NCBI RefSeq assembly: GCF_009727055.1 | Contig: NC_052352.1 | Span: 19,577,868-19,641,867 of the forward strand | Length of the DNA: 64,000 bases | Source: Benincasa hispida | Taxonomy: Eukaryota; Streptophyta; Magnoliopsida; Cucurbitales; Cucurbitaceae | Direction of reading: 5' to 3' | Shown: one piece after another, positions 1 to 11,081 of the stretch | Layout: each line of letters starts with the position of its first letter | Numbering within the stretch: the stretch's first letter is position 1 | The notes under the pieces: model-generated | Databases searched by the model: none | What the model was told of the DNA's origin: nothing | Seen by the model: only the letters and a program-made list of their open reading frames with translations | Made by a program: the position numbers and the translations under genes

Positions 1-2686
1 TTTCAAGCTGCCTACATACCCTTCATAATGATAAGAATCAAGTCATAATGTAGTTTAAGAAGAATGTTTTTTTTTTTTTTATGCATGACTGAACTTAAAT
101 TTCTTTAAGTTACCTACGTATCCTTTCTAATGGATCAAGTCATAACGTAGTTCGTATAATTTTTTTTTTTTTTTGGGCCGTTCACATTTTAAGCTCATGC
201 GGGCTAGGAGCATCATGCAGTTTAGGCTCTTGCGATGATGAGCTTCTTCATTTAAACTTCAGAAGCTTTTATTTCATCATGGTTTTGATTATCCTCTTCA
301 TTTGTAAGATTCGTCAATATGATGAGTTTTGGTTTCACTATTAAGGAACCTTCTGTACTTATGTCAACAGAAAATTTCCTCTTCATGCATGAAGGGACAT
401 GATTGTGAATCTTTTCGTCGTTTTTTTTCTTCATGGAATGACGTTGGCTTCAAGATTTTCATCCTTCCTTTACGTTGATCACTCATTGTCTTGAGACGAT
501 CAAAAGCAGATGTTGAAGGTCGATCTTTCTTTGATGTGGATATACTTAGCCTTTTGAAGGCTGAAGTTCGAGCAGAAGTAGTCGTTGGACATTGGTCTTC
601 TTCTCCTATCGTGGCCATACTCAATCTTTGAAAGACTGAAGATCGAGCACTTGAAGGCTTAATATGATCGAAGACAGAAGTTCCTTGCTTCATTTCTTCT
701 GAGTCGTTGACTTCTTCAGTAGTCACATGATTGTTGTCGACTTCCACTATGCCAACAGTGTTACATGCAATAACTTCTGATGCTTTCTCTAGATGATTAT
801 TGAGAAAGCTTCTTGGGAGAAATTTTACCGAAGTTGCCAGCCATCAGAATTGAGGGAAGTCCTTGTCTTCTTTCTTAGCAGGCTTAGGCTTCTGTGTCAT
901 CTTTTTGCCTTTCTTTTTATGAGTATTGTTTCTTCTTCTATAGCTTCGATAGGAACGCGACTCTTTTTGGGTGGAGTTTAGTTATCTTCTCTTTCAATGA
1001 GTCACTACTATCCACCCTTCGTTATCATCTTTAACAAGCTCATCTTTCTTCTCGAAATTTGTTGTTCGAATCTCTTGTTGGAATCGAACAACTATAGGCT
1101 CGAATTCTCACAACTGGATCGGGCTTTGTCTTTGAGCATGGGACACAGACAGTATTGGAACATTTGAAGTCGCCGCAAGTGTAACGTGATTTGTCTGATC
1201 TACTTCATCCAAATCTAGCTCAATCTTCTTTTCACGAGCCAACTTCATAATTCATTCCTTCAGCACGAAGCACCTTTCAACTGGGTGACTAATGACCCGA
1301 TGATACTTCCAGTAGTTAGGATCATCTATTTTTCCTTCTTGTTCCGGTCGTTGCATTCCGGTAGCTGAATAAGTTGCTTCTCTAGTAGTTGCTCCAACAT
1401 ATCTACCACATCCGAGTCAGGGAATGGATAAATCTTCTCTTGTCGTTCTTTAAGAGTTGGACGACGCTTCTCGCCCTCATTGTACCTTCTTTTAATTTTT
1501 TTTTTTATTTTCCTTTGGAGGAAAATTTCAGCGGGATCACATGAACAACCATAGATTCTTTTGTGGCACCCACGATCTTTTCAGTGCCCTTGGCATCATT
1601 TTTGTATTTTCTCCCTTCAGAGACTAGAAAATCTTTAATTCCCCTGTTAGCAATGCTCAGCACCATATCATGAGCGCGTGTTGCCAGCTCCTCAAACGTA
1701 CGAGATTTTATCCCTTGTAGGATGTAGAGAAGCTTTCAGTGTATGCCTTAAGTGCACATCTCCACTGCAGATAATTCAGTAAGTCTATCTTTGCAATCCA
1801 GACTTAGAGCTCTCCATCGGTTGATGTAATCGATGACTGTCTCTCCCTTCCACTGTTTGGTGTTTGTCAGCTCCATCATGCTAACAATATGCCTTGTACT
1901 GTAGAAGCGATTCAGGAACTCTCTTTCTAGTTGTTTCCAACTGTCAATCACTTCTGACTCCGAATTAGTATACCAATCGAATTTATTTCCTTTCAAGGTA
2001 CGGACGAACTACTTGACTAGCTGGTCTCCTCTGGTTCCTGCATTTTCACAGGTTTCAATGAAGTGTGCAACATGTTATTTTAGATTGCCCTTTCCATCGA
2101 ACTGCTAGAACTTTGGAGGTTGATACCAAGCTGGCATTCTCAGGTTGTCGATTCTCTTCGTGTATGGCTTGGAGTACATAAAGTAGGTTTGCAACAGTCC
2201 TTCATACTGAGCTCTTATGGAGTTTGTGATCATATCCTAGAGCTGTTAAACTGACAGGGAGGCAACAGAGGTGGATTGTGGTAGCTGACTTTCCTGCAAG
2301 ACAATCTTTCCTTTGTCATTAGCTTTTGTAGCTTGGGATTGACTTGATTTAGCAGTATCTCGAGCCTGTATCTGATCTCTTAAAGCAGCGATTTCATGAT
2401 CTCGCTCCTCTACAGCCTTCATTAGAAGGTTTAGCTTTACCTCCATCTCCGCCATGGTCGACTCAGTCCTTACGTCAGTCATCATTACAGACACTACATC
2501 AAGATATGATTCTTTCTCTGATAGATCAGTAGCAGAAGTATAGTTGTCGAACAAGGGATTTTTTCTGATGACGATCCCGCCTTTAGAAGATTCCATTAGC
2601 TAGTCCCAGATTTCCTCCGTGATGACAGAGCTTATGTAAGTGTTGTTTGCGATGGTAGCTTTGGATGCAACTTTTTTTGGTGCCAT
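1..2686 (-). pseudogene. gypsy gag polyprotein, broken
   Basis: Likely start ATG at 2686, 72 bases downstream of the LTR. The frame meets a TAG at 2600-2602 and reopens at 2596 with MESSKGGIVIRKNPLF. A predicted coiled-coil stretch (MEVKLNLLMKAVEERDHEIAALRDQI, about 2360-2450) follows. A retrotransposon gag (capsid) domain is at 1748-1996, with ESEVIDSWKQLEREFLNRFY and the motif YINRWRALSLDCKDRL. A Ser/Thr-rich region with a repeated SxFxRLxxxT pattern (VFQRLSMAT, AFKRLSIST, AFDRLKTMS) lies at 364-747, and more of the same type at 252-434. Several frame breaks separate these blocks. In this family Gag packages element RNA in cytoplasmic particles; this copy cannot make a full-length product. 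Confidence 0.85.
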
Positions 2687-2736
2687 TTGTAGATTTGTTA
2701 GACTTGGATGACGAGAAAGAGATGAGAGGTAGAGAT

Positions 2737-2754
2737 GTCCCACTGGGCGTGCCA
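2737..2754 (-). other. Primer-binding site of the gypsy element
   Basis: On the minus strand, three bases after the LTR 3' end, the sequence reads TGGCACGCCCAGTGGGAC. It starts with the TGG that pairs with a tRNA CCA end and sits at the usual 0-5 base spacing from the LTR. I do not assign the tRNA species. Confidence 0.75.
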
Positions 2755-2895
2755 ATTTGTTCGCACGAGATTTCAAGAGAAATTTATTTCGTGGAACTTG
2801 AACTTTGTGTTTGTATTAATTTTGTGGAAAGTGAGTACAATCTCTAATATATAGTATTTTGATGCTTTCAAAATAAATTATAATCTTCAAGTTGG

Positions 2896-3205
2896 CTGAT
2901 CTTATTGAGCGATCGACCGTTGGGCTTATTGATCTTCTTGGGTGATCGGCCTTTGGGCTTGTTGATCTTCTTGGATGATCGGCCTTCGGGCTTGTTGATC
3001 TTCTTGGATGATCGTCCTTTGGCTTGTTGATCTTTTGGATGATCGGCCTTTGGGCTTGGTGATCTTCTTGGATGATCGGCCTTTGGGCTTGTTGATCTTC
3101 TTGGACGATCGGCCTTTGGACTTGTTGATCTTCTTGGAGGATCGGCCTTTGGGCTTGTTTATCTTCTTAGATGATCGGCCTTCGGGCTTGTTGATTTTCT
3201 TGGAG
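2896..3205 (+). repeat. 33-bp minisatellite, about 9 imperfect copies
   Basis: The unit is built on gatcttcttggatgatcgg followed by cctttgggcttgtt. Copies differ by a few substitutions (gatgatcgg, gacgatcgg, gaggatcgg) and small deletions. The period is a multiple of three, so it creates an apparent plus-strand open frame with an 11-residue repeat. That frame has no other support and should not be called a gene. Confidence 0.9.
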
Positions 3206-3747
3206 GATTAGTGTTCGTACGAGGCTTCCAAAGAAACTTGTTTCGTGGAGTTGAACTTGAGTTGGTGTTGATGTGGAAGTTGATTTGATGCGATGTGGTT
3301 CGATCTCTAATACTTGATCCTCTGATTCTCTCTCAGTTGGGTGAATATGCTTGACTTGAAGAAGAAAATCATCGAGCATTCTTGAAGTGGAAGTCTTGAA
3401 AGAATCTTTGTGTCTTCAAGGGTCTTCTGTCTTCTAGGAGTGCAGCTTCAAGAGTCTTGGGAGTCTTCTGCTTGTTGATGAATTCTCTCTGTGCTCTCTG
3501 AATGTAGAAAATGCTTATCTTCAAAGAACTTCAGTCTTCAGAATATTTGTATCTTCAAAGGACTTCGGTCTTCAAAATGCTTGCATCTTCAAAAAACTTC
3601 AGTCTTCAGAATACTTGTATCTTCGAAGGACTTCAGTCTTCAGGTGTAGTCAAGTTCAAGAGTCAAGGAGTCTTCTAATTGTAGAGAATTTCCTATAAGT
3701 TCTCTGAATTATAGAATTGCTGACCCCTCCAAATGAGGAGAGCTTAT

Positions 3748-3757
3748 CTATTTATAG
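3748..3757 (-). promoter_or_regulatory. TATA box inside the gypsy LTR
   Basis: The minus strand reads CTATAAATAG, a strong plant TATA box about 280 bp into the LTR in the element's own orientation. The same motif is kept in the solo LTR at 35739-35748, which supports it as the element promoter. Confidence 0.65.
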
Positions 3758-4044
3758 AGTTCACAGGTGGGCTTGGGCTTGGTTGATCCATGGGCCTGGC
3801 CTTTGGGCCCTATTAGTTGGACTTTGACCTAAATAATAATATCAAATTATGTCCAATTAATCTTATCTGATTCAACGGTCATGATAAAATCACGTGGCAT
3901 CATCGAAATTTGTCTTCAACTTCAATTCAGAACATATGTCAACTCCTAATTGAGCTCAAATTTAATGATTTGGAATTTCATCATTAATTTAGTAAATGAC
4001 GTGACAACTTGTGATTGGTCTAAAATTTCTCATTCAACAGAGTT

Positions 4045-5630
4045 CATTACATTATTTTGGAAATTAAACAAATCGATAAAAGTAGTTATGTTTAAGAATT
4101 AAAAGGATAAAAATCCTAATATTTTAGCTTCAATTTCTGGTAAGATAAGTTCATGAGACAAATATAAAAGATAATTCAAAGATATAACAATAATTTAATA
4201 ATGAAAAAAGATAACGAAAGTATAATTTTTAAAATCAAATACGTAGATCGAAAATTAGGAGGGGGAAATGATTTACCAGGGTAAAATTAAAAGTAAGATG
4301 TAATTTCAAAATCATATTGACGTCATTTTAGTCCAAAATCAACATCTTCTTTGGGCCATTTGTAAATATACTAATGAAGACTCAAAGTATTAATAAACAT
4401 AAAACAATGTAAACGTAGCAAAAATTAGATCTAATTTTTGGAGTCTCTTAGTGATACTAGTAAGAGTTTAGAAGCGATAGAGACTGTCACTAAAAGATTT
4501 TATTATATTTACATTTCTATTAATTTGTTGTAATACACTTTAATTATTATTAGCTCCAAAAGTATTATCAATTGTAATTGTCCCTATGTTTTTTTCTTCA
4601 ATTTGGTTTTTTCACGTTTTCCATCCGCATTTTTCTTTCTTAAAAAATTCTCTCCATTTCAAAATTTGTTGAAGTTCAGTATATACACAAAGTATAATCC
4701 ATTGATTTTGTGAACATGGTGCTATTTCCACAAGAAATGTAATCTATTTTATTATGAGGGGATTAATATCTATAAACTTAGGCACTAGAGTGTGAGTAAA
4801 TTTATCTTAATAGGATTACCGCGTAAATTCATTGGGCTTAAATACTTGTATACAATTTTATGGTTGGAGAATTGGACCGTATGACAAATTTTTGGGTTTG
4901 GTTTTGAAAAATGGCAAAACTGACGAATAATAAGATTTATAGCAACTCACATGACATGCATATGGCCGCAAATTTTCAAATTTTTGTGTTTACCCTTGTT
5001 TGGTTTGTAGCTTTTATTATCGATGAAACTATAAATACATGGTAAGTGTAGAATCATAAATAATGACGGGTTCTGTAGATAGGATAATTGCTAACTGGGT
5101 TCCACTTTCCTTCTAATTGATTCAATTGAAAAAATAATAATAATAATAATCGTCTTCCTGAAAATAACTGTCATTCTTGATTTTCCTCGTCTAGTTAAAA
5201 TTTCAACGCATATTTCATTATTAATTTAGATTCTATTTAACCATTCTTCGAATTAATCTCACTTGAACTAAATATCTAGATTTTTTTAACAAATTTATAT
5301 TTTAAATATCCATATATTATCAAATTGCATTTAATTAAAACATATTTTTTCAAACGTTTGAATTATTTTTTATTATTTTATACCTATTCTTAATAAATTA
5401 TTTGGATATTTTGCATATTTTTTAAGGTTTAAAATGTTTTACATATGTTATTAGATTCAAATGTACATATTTTATATTTAGACACTATTTGTATCTCATT
5501 TTATATCATATTATATTCTTATATTATGTTACAATTGTTAACCCTTTGAAATACTTTTTTTTTTTATTATTATTTTACATTTCATTATCTAAAAATCATG
5601 TATTTATTGTTGACTCTTATCATATTATAG
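4045..5630. other. AT-rich intergenic DNA, no gene seen
   Basis: Right of the gypsy LTR target duplication the sequence is AT-rich with many stops in all frames. I see no conserved motif, tRNA or clear terminal repeat. A short ATA microsatellite lies near 5132-5150. Confidence 0.6.
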
Positions 5631-5689
5631 CTGATTTAGTTAGATAACCCAAATTTGGTATATATTACAGCAGATTTATGTTACCAGAT

Positions 5690-5772
5690 TTAGTTAGATA
5701 ACCTAAATTTGATAATAATCCTTCTCTCTAACTTCTGAGAAAATTATTATCAAATTTGGGTTATCTAATTCT
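5690..5772. repeat. Imperfect inverted repeat (hairpin)
   Basis: The arm gttagataacctaaatttga (from ~5692), continuing taataat, faces attattatcaaatttgggtt (from ~5744), continuing atctaat. The arms are about 27 bp, the loop about 25 bp. A third copy of the arm (gatttagttagataaccc) lies at ~5634. It may be a decayed MITE end; its origin is unknown. Confidence 0.6.
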
Positions 5773-7160
5773 TTTAAAATTGATTTAACTTTTTGTTATC
5801 AAATTTAGTTTTATCTAAATCTATTTTCATTTATTTAAACATATTGTTATCAATTTAAAATGTAATATGAAATTAAATGTATTTCTAGTTTGTCTTTAAT
5901 GGGCTTTGGAAATTAACTAATATACAATTTCACATACAGTGTAATTGTTAATATATAATTTCACATACAATGTAATTGTAACATGAAATTATGAGATTAA
6001 CTAATCTACATCTATAATTATAATATGAAGTTATGCGATTTTAATCATTATTTTTTTCGTATTTCCTAATTTAATTTAGATATTCTTCCTGATTTTTATT
6101 TCAACAATATCTATTTGAATCTATTTTTTACGATCAAATTTTATTTTATTTTATTGTTTTTATTTGTTTATATGTTTTGTTAGCATATTCATATTTCTTT
6201 TTGTTTATATTATTACTATTAATACTTTTTTAAATGTAATCTAGTGATATAACAATAAATCATTGATATATAAACACATTTATATACCTATTTATTATTT
6301 TAATAAGATTTGTTCTCCATTATTTCATTTAAAAATAATAATAATCCTCATTTCCAAGTTCCAATATATTTATAATTTTTTTTAGAAAATAAAAAAAAAA
6401 TCTAAGCACTCTCCTCTTACATATTTATAAATATATATTTTAAAAAAAAAAACATTAATTCCCACCCTTTTCTTTTTCTCTTTCTTATTTCCCATTTCCA
6501 ATGAGCTTCTAGTCATAACATCTACCCAACATCTCTTTTAAAATTAATGTCAACACACCCTTTTCACCACAGTCGCATCTTGGTTCTTCTTCTTTAGAAC
6601 TCTTCCATTCTTTCTTTTCTCACCATCACCATCTCTGTTACATTTTGACTTGCACGATTGTCAAGTCTTCTTTTGCTCATCACCAACTGGTTCTCTAAGT
6701 AGTCACATGCCACCATTTGTAACCATCGTACTACAGGCACACCATCGTGGTCGTTCATTGCAGAAGCAACAGTCACTTGGTTGTCGGTGAGGACCATATT
6801 GGTTGGTTTTTGGATTTTGGAACCCTTTCTAAGATTTTGGCCGGTTGAGAGTGTATTTTTTTTTCTTTTTTCTTTTTTCTTTGGCTTCTAAAATGTTTAG
6901 ATAGAGTGTATTTGCAGTTTTCAAGTTATTTTTGAAGTATTGTCTATTTGTACTCATTTTGTTAATCTTTGGAGTAGTTTGGTTCTTTACTAATTAGTGT
7001 TTTCTATTATTTAAATTCATTTTGCTATTTTTATAATTTCGAAACTTTTTTTCCATTTTTCCAAATGAAACTTTAAAATTTGTTATTTATCTTGTCATCC
7101 CTTTATGGTGTTATATGTTATTCATATGAGAGAGTATACACTAATATTGATTTATGTTTC
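5773..7160. other. AT-rich intergenic DNA, no supported gene
   Basis: Stop-rich in all frames apart from a 67-codon minus-strand frame at 6594-6797 with no recognisable motif. A slightly GC-richer patch at 6560-6800 is the only part that differs in composition. No RNA gene is visible. Confidence 0.5.
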
Positions 7161-7162
7161 GT

Positions 7163-7475
7163 AGGGGTATTCACGATTCGATTCGGTTCAATTTCGTTTG
7201 GGGTTCAAATCGAACTAAACCCAAATTTTAAAAGGTATATTTTCTGAAACCGAACCAAAATGCATGTTCGATTTGGTTTCATAGTTTCTTTTTTTCTTTT
7301 TTAGTTTTTTATGTTTTTTCATATTTTCTAAATTATATATATATATATATTGCTTTTTAGTAAATTTACTTAAAAAAAGAGGTTCGATTGCATTTCAAAT
7401 TGGTTTTTAGATTTGAAACCGAACCAAACTACATTAATTCGGTTCGGTTTTAGTAATTTTAATGATCATCCCCAC
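7163..7475. repeat. Palindromic GGTTCGGTTT-type dispersed repeat
   Basis: Starts at ggggtattcacgattcgatt and ends at attcggttcggttttagtaa followed by a stretch closing in catcccc. The ends are imperfect inverted repeats (ggggtattca against ggggatgatca), and the body alternates ttcggtttgg with ccaaaccgaa. Short elements of this wording are common in plant intergenic DNA. A similar palindromic family with gggttgggtt wording is at 55795-56400. Confidence 0.55.
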
Positions 7476-7479
7476 TGTT

Positions 7480-10285
7480 TCGTGTGACATAGGAAAAAGG
7501 CCCAATAAATTGCCCAAATACAATCGTTTTTGGACGTCACTCAATATGGCACGTAATAGGCCCAACCCAACAGAAATGTGGCCTCTGAAATTTATCACAT
7601 GGCATGCCCCTAAATTTCACTAATTACATGTCGATATCATTAAACATTGTCCCACAATATGTATTTACTTTGATTTTACTTTTCAAAAAACTATATATAA
7701 CTATGTATGTATTATGATTATACGATAAATGGAGATATAAGATCGAACCAGTGACGGTGACTATTTTAAAATTTGAATTAACACTCCTTTAATATTGTAT
7801 TAACTAAAAACAATAAAATAATTTAATGGGCTATTTCCCTCCTTAATCCAATATCATGGTATGTGGAATGTAAACCTTTCCATATTCTTTGTATCAAACC
7901 AAACAAATAATTTACCTCTATCTTCAACATATCTCTTATGTTCATACTAGCAACTTTTTTTTAACAATACAAGGAAGGAAATCAAACATTTAATATCGAG
8001 GTTGACAATTCATTCTTGATGCTAATAAGCTATATGTCTTTTGGTCATACCAGTGAAAACTATATATATAGTTTTTGTATTGTATATATAATTAATTTTG
8101 CTAGGTCCAATTTTACCTATAATATATATTTATATAGCTATAGAATAGAAAATGAGAGTATTATGAATGGGTGTGTGTATATATATATATAGTAAGAGTA
8201 AATGAAAGGGAAGGATGAAAGTAATAATAATAGGAAAATTATAAGATGAGGAAAGACAAAATGAGAGGAGGGGAAGGATATAAAGTTTGTGTGCTTTGAG
8301 GTTGGTAAGGAAATAGGGGAAATGAAATGATTTTTAAAATTTTGTGAAAACAAAATGATGAGGTGAAAGGAATATTGTACTGTTTAGCTATCTATCCATT
8401 ATGGCGTGGAGCCCCACCATCTTTTTAATTCTTCAAATTCATAATCATTATTTTTCTGTCTCTTCATCTATTCATCATTTCATTTCATGAATTTAAAACT
8501 CATAACTTTTTCTCAAACCTGGGATCTCTGCAACTCGCCACATCATGCTCTTCTCTCTATACATATATACTACACATAATCAACTCATGTAATAATTAAC
8601 AATGTAATACAAATATTTTGATCTACTAACATTACAAGATCATATATAATGTAATTTTATCAGCACTTGTTCCTTATCTGAAAAGGTAGTGTGAAGGTTT
8701 GACTTGCAACTGTGAAGCTGCAGCTGAAGGTATGTGTCTAGCTTTTGTTTTTGTTTTTAATTTTTTTGGGAGGATGAAAAGGAGAAAAAGAAAATCCAAA
8801 AGATTGTAGATTTGATTGTGGGCACATCAGTGTCATAATTGTTTCAAACCCAAAATTATGGCTATGAGTATTATGCAGTGTTCGATTCAATGATGAAGAA
8901 TATTCTACAACTTAAAAGGGTCATAAATCTCATCATTTTATCTCCATGAATATATATATCGCTATCTTTTTTTATACGTATGAGTTATCTTTATGTATTA
9001 TTTACTGAGAGAATATAGACTAAAATGGATGATTTAGGTTGGTTTTGTTGCTTAGAAAAGTGATTTGATTTTTTTTAAAAAAGAAAAAAGAAAACAACCC
9101 AAAAGCCTACTTTCTTGGAAACTTGTAGAGAAATTAAATAAACTATTGGGAGTAGGGTGGAATATGAAATGTTAAATTGAGCTAAAAAAAGAATATATAT
9201 GTAAATAATGTTAATGAAAAAGTAAAGGAAAAGAAAATGAGAGGGACATGACAGTTGTTTTAAGATCCAAAATCCAATTGGTATATTAATTGTAGAGTAG
9301 AGTGGAGCCAACAAGAAGCTAAGGTCTTTTGTTTGGCTGTGGAGTCTAAAGGAAGACAGTCAAACTTTTGGAACAATAACAATTATTGCTCCCCTTCTTG
9401 CAATCTTGTCTGCTAGTTCTTCTCTTCCTCTTCTCATCACCATTAATGATTTATCAAATTCAATCTTTCAATGAGAAATTCAAAAAAAAAAAACTTATAT
9501 TATATATTTGCAATTAGGGGTTGTTGTGTGTATTTTATTGTTCACATACTTCAAACCTAATAATTTTGTAAACACCAAATCTCAAAACAAATAGATTTTT
9601 TCTCATTTTGAGCTCAATAATTGCGGTTGGTGTTTGGAATAGTTTTTGTTTTGCATAGATATGGCTACTACATTTCTCTTTATTTAAAACTTCATCGTTT
9701 TGCTTTTTTTCATTAAAATGAGCTCAAAATTACATCTTTAAATAATGAAAAATACTAGATACATCCTAAACCATTTAACTGTCAATCACAAGTGGTCATG
9801 TAACGAATATTTATGTTTTTTAAAATATATTCCTTAATATCTTTTTTTTTCCTTTGTGATCATTTGAATGGATGTAAGGAATTCGACGCACATAAATATT
9901 ACTCTTAAATAATTAGCTTTTTATCAACTTGCTCGCCCATTGTTGTCTCTTTTTTTCGTATTCATTTTATTTAAATTTTATAAAGATTGAAAATTTGAAC
10001 CTTAAAAAATATAATATTTTAACTAATAATATTATACTCAAGTTGGTTGTTTGTTGATCTATTTAAATAGGAATTTTCTAATGGCTTGGTGATGTATCTT
10101 ATTTTAAATAAGTTAATTTATAGATTGATTGATATGTTAGGTTTCATATTCTCCAATTTTCTTCTATTGATTGAACAATTGATGAATCCATATAACTAGA
10201 GATAGGTTTGCTTGTTAGAACACAAAATCTTAAACCTATTTAAATATAATTATGATTAGGATAATTATTTTAAATGATAAATATA
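7480..10285. other. AT-rich intergenic DNA, no supported gene
   Basis: Contains AT microsatellites (about 8170-8192), pyrimidine/purine-skewed tracts at 8210-8350 and 9060-9240, and open frames that are only low-complexity Phe/Ile/Leu runs. The segment 8640-8735 is less AT-rich and is followed by a donor-like GAAG/GTATGT at 8727-8736. It could be an exon of a non-coding transcript, but I cannot pair it with an acceptor. Confidence 0.4.
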
Positions 10286-10289
10286 TCTA

Positions 10290-10380
10290 AATATGACAAA
10301 ACGAAAGTGATAAATATCTCTACCATTGATAGATTGTGACATTTTGTTGTATTGGTAAATAAATGGCTCATTTTTCCATA
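10290..10380. repeat. Short dispersed repeat with 'attgatagattg' motif
   Basis: The wording (aaacgaaagtgataaatatc, accattgatagattgtgac) resembles segments at 32920-33060, 33240-33440 and 55640-55790, which share 'ctatcaNNgatag' and 'tatatttg' phrases. It looks like a decayed dispersed repeat family. Confidence 0.4.
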
Positions 10381-11081
10381 TTTGAAAAACTCATATGATT
10401 TAACACAATATAAACTTGAAAAAAAAAAAAACTATTTTCAAAATTAGTGTTCTCTATTTTTCATAACAAAACTATTTTTTCTAGTAATAATGGTTTTTCT
10501 AGCTGATTAAATTAAAGTAATAAAGTTTGTTAGCATGGAAAGTACTACATTTGTAAATTAACTTTGTGAGTAATTGGCATATATATATATACATTTTTTA
10601 AGTGAAGGGAAAGCAAAGAAAAAGAAAATTACTTTTGGAGGACACTCCAAAACTATCTCAAGACAACTAGTTTAATAGATTCTAAATCTGAATCGAAACA
10701 TATGGACATTTTCGTGTGTAATTAAACGAATCTCCAATTAATTATAATTCATAGGGAATGATGAGGTAAATAAATCATAAGATTATCGAAAGATCTCAGG
10801 TTGGATTTTAGGAATCAAAGAATCTCTCATCTCATATTCACACCTTTCATATATCTTTTTTAGACGTCCCAAAAAAAGATTAAATCTTTGAAGAAAGTCA
10901 GTAGTAGTACGTAATTACCAATTTCATGAAATTAAAATGGAACAGATGAGAAAGGAACCAACGCTATATGCTTCTTTTACATGGAAAATTGTTGGATCAC
11001 CTTAAGGCCAAAATGGGAAGATATTCTTAACAAATTAGAAATTACATTCATAAAAAGAACACAGATTAAATTAAAGCTATG

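Larger units (their letters stand above)
1..4039 (-). mobile_element. Ty3/gypsy LTR retrotransposon, 5' part (truncated by window edge)
   Basis: A minus-strand element whose 5' LTR (2758-4039), primer-binding site (2737-2754) and gag region (2686 downward) lie in this order. Pol and the 3' LTR would lie left of position 1. The LTR ends are TG...CA, and the 5 bases after the LTR (gagtt, 4040-4044) are the expected target duplication, whose partner is outside the window. The gag is broken by stops and frame changes, so the copy is not autonomous. The related solo LTR at 35096-36079 shows the family inserted at least twice here. Gag wording resembles repeat proteins I recall from melon and cucumber (memory, not searched). 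Confidence 0.88.
2758..4039 (-). repeat. 5' LTR of the gypsy element, with internal partial duplication
   Basis: Read on the plus strand it begins TGTTCGCACGAG and ends CATTCAACA. On the minus strand it therefore starts TGTTGAATG and ends CGAACA, three bases before the primer-binding site. A second LTR-like start, TGTTCGTACGAGG, occurs at 3212. From there to 4039 (828 bp) the sequence parallels the solo LTR at 35096-36079. The extra 2758-3211 part is a diverged second copy of the first ~100 bases followed by a 33-bp minisatellite. The LTR thus looks enlarged by an internal duplication. Confidence 0.82.

Noticed and set aside
3008..3211. Plus-strand open frame with an 11-residue Leu/Asp-rich repeat
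   Set aside because: It is produced by the 33-bp minisatellite inside the LTR; no start context, homology or continuation.
8712..8736. tgaagctgcagctgaagg resembles the start of miR167
   Set aside because: It diverges from miR167 after the first nine bases and no complementary star strand is nearby.
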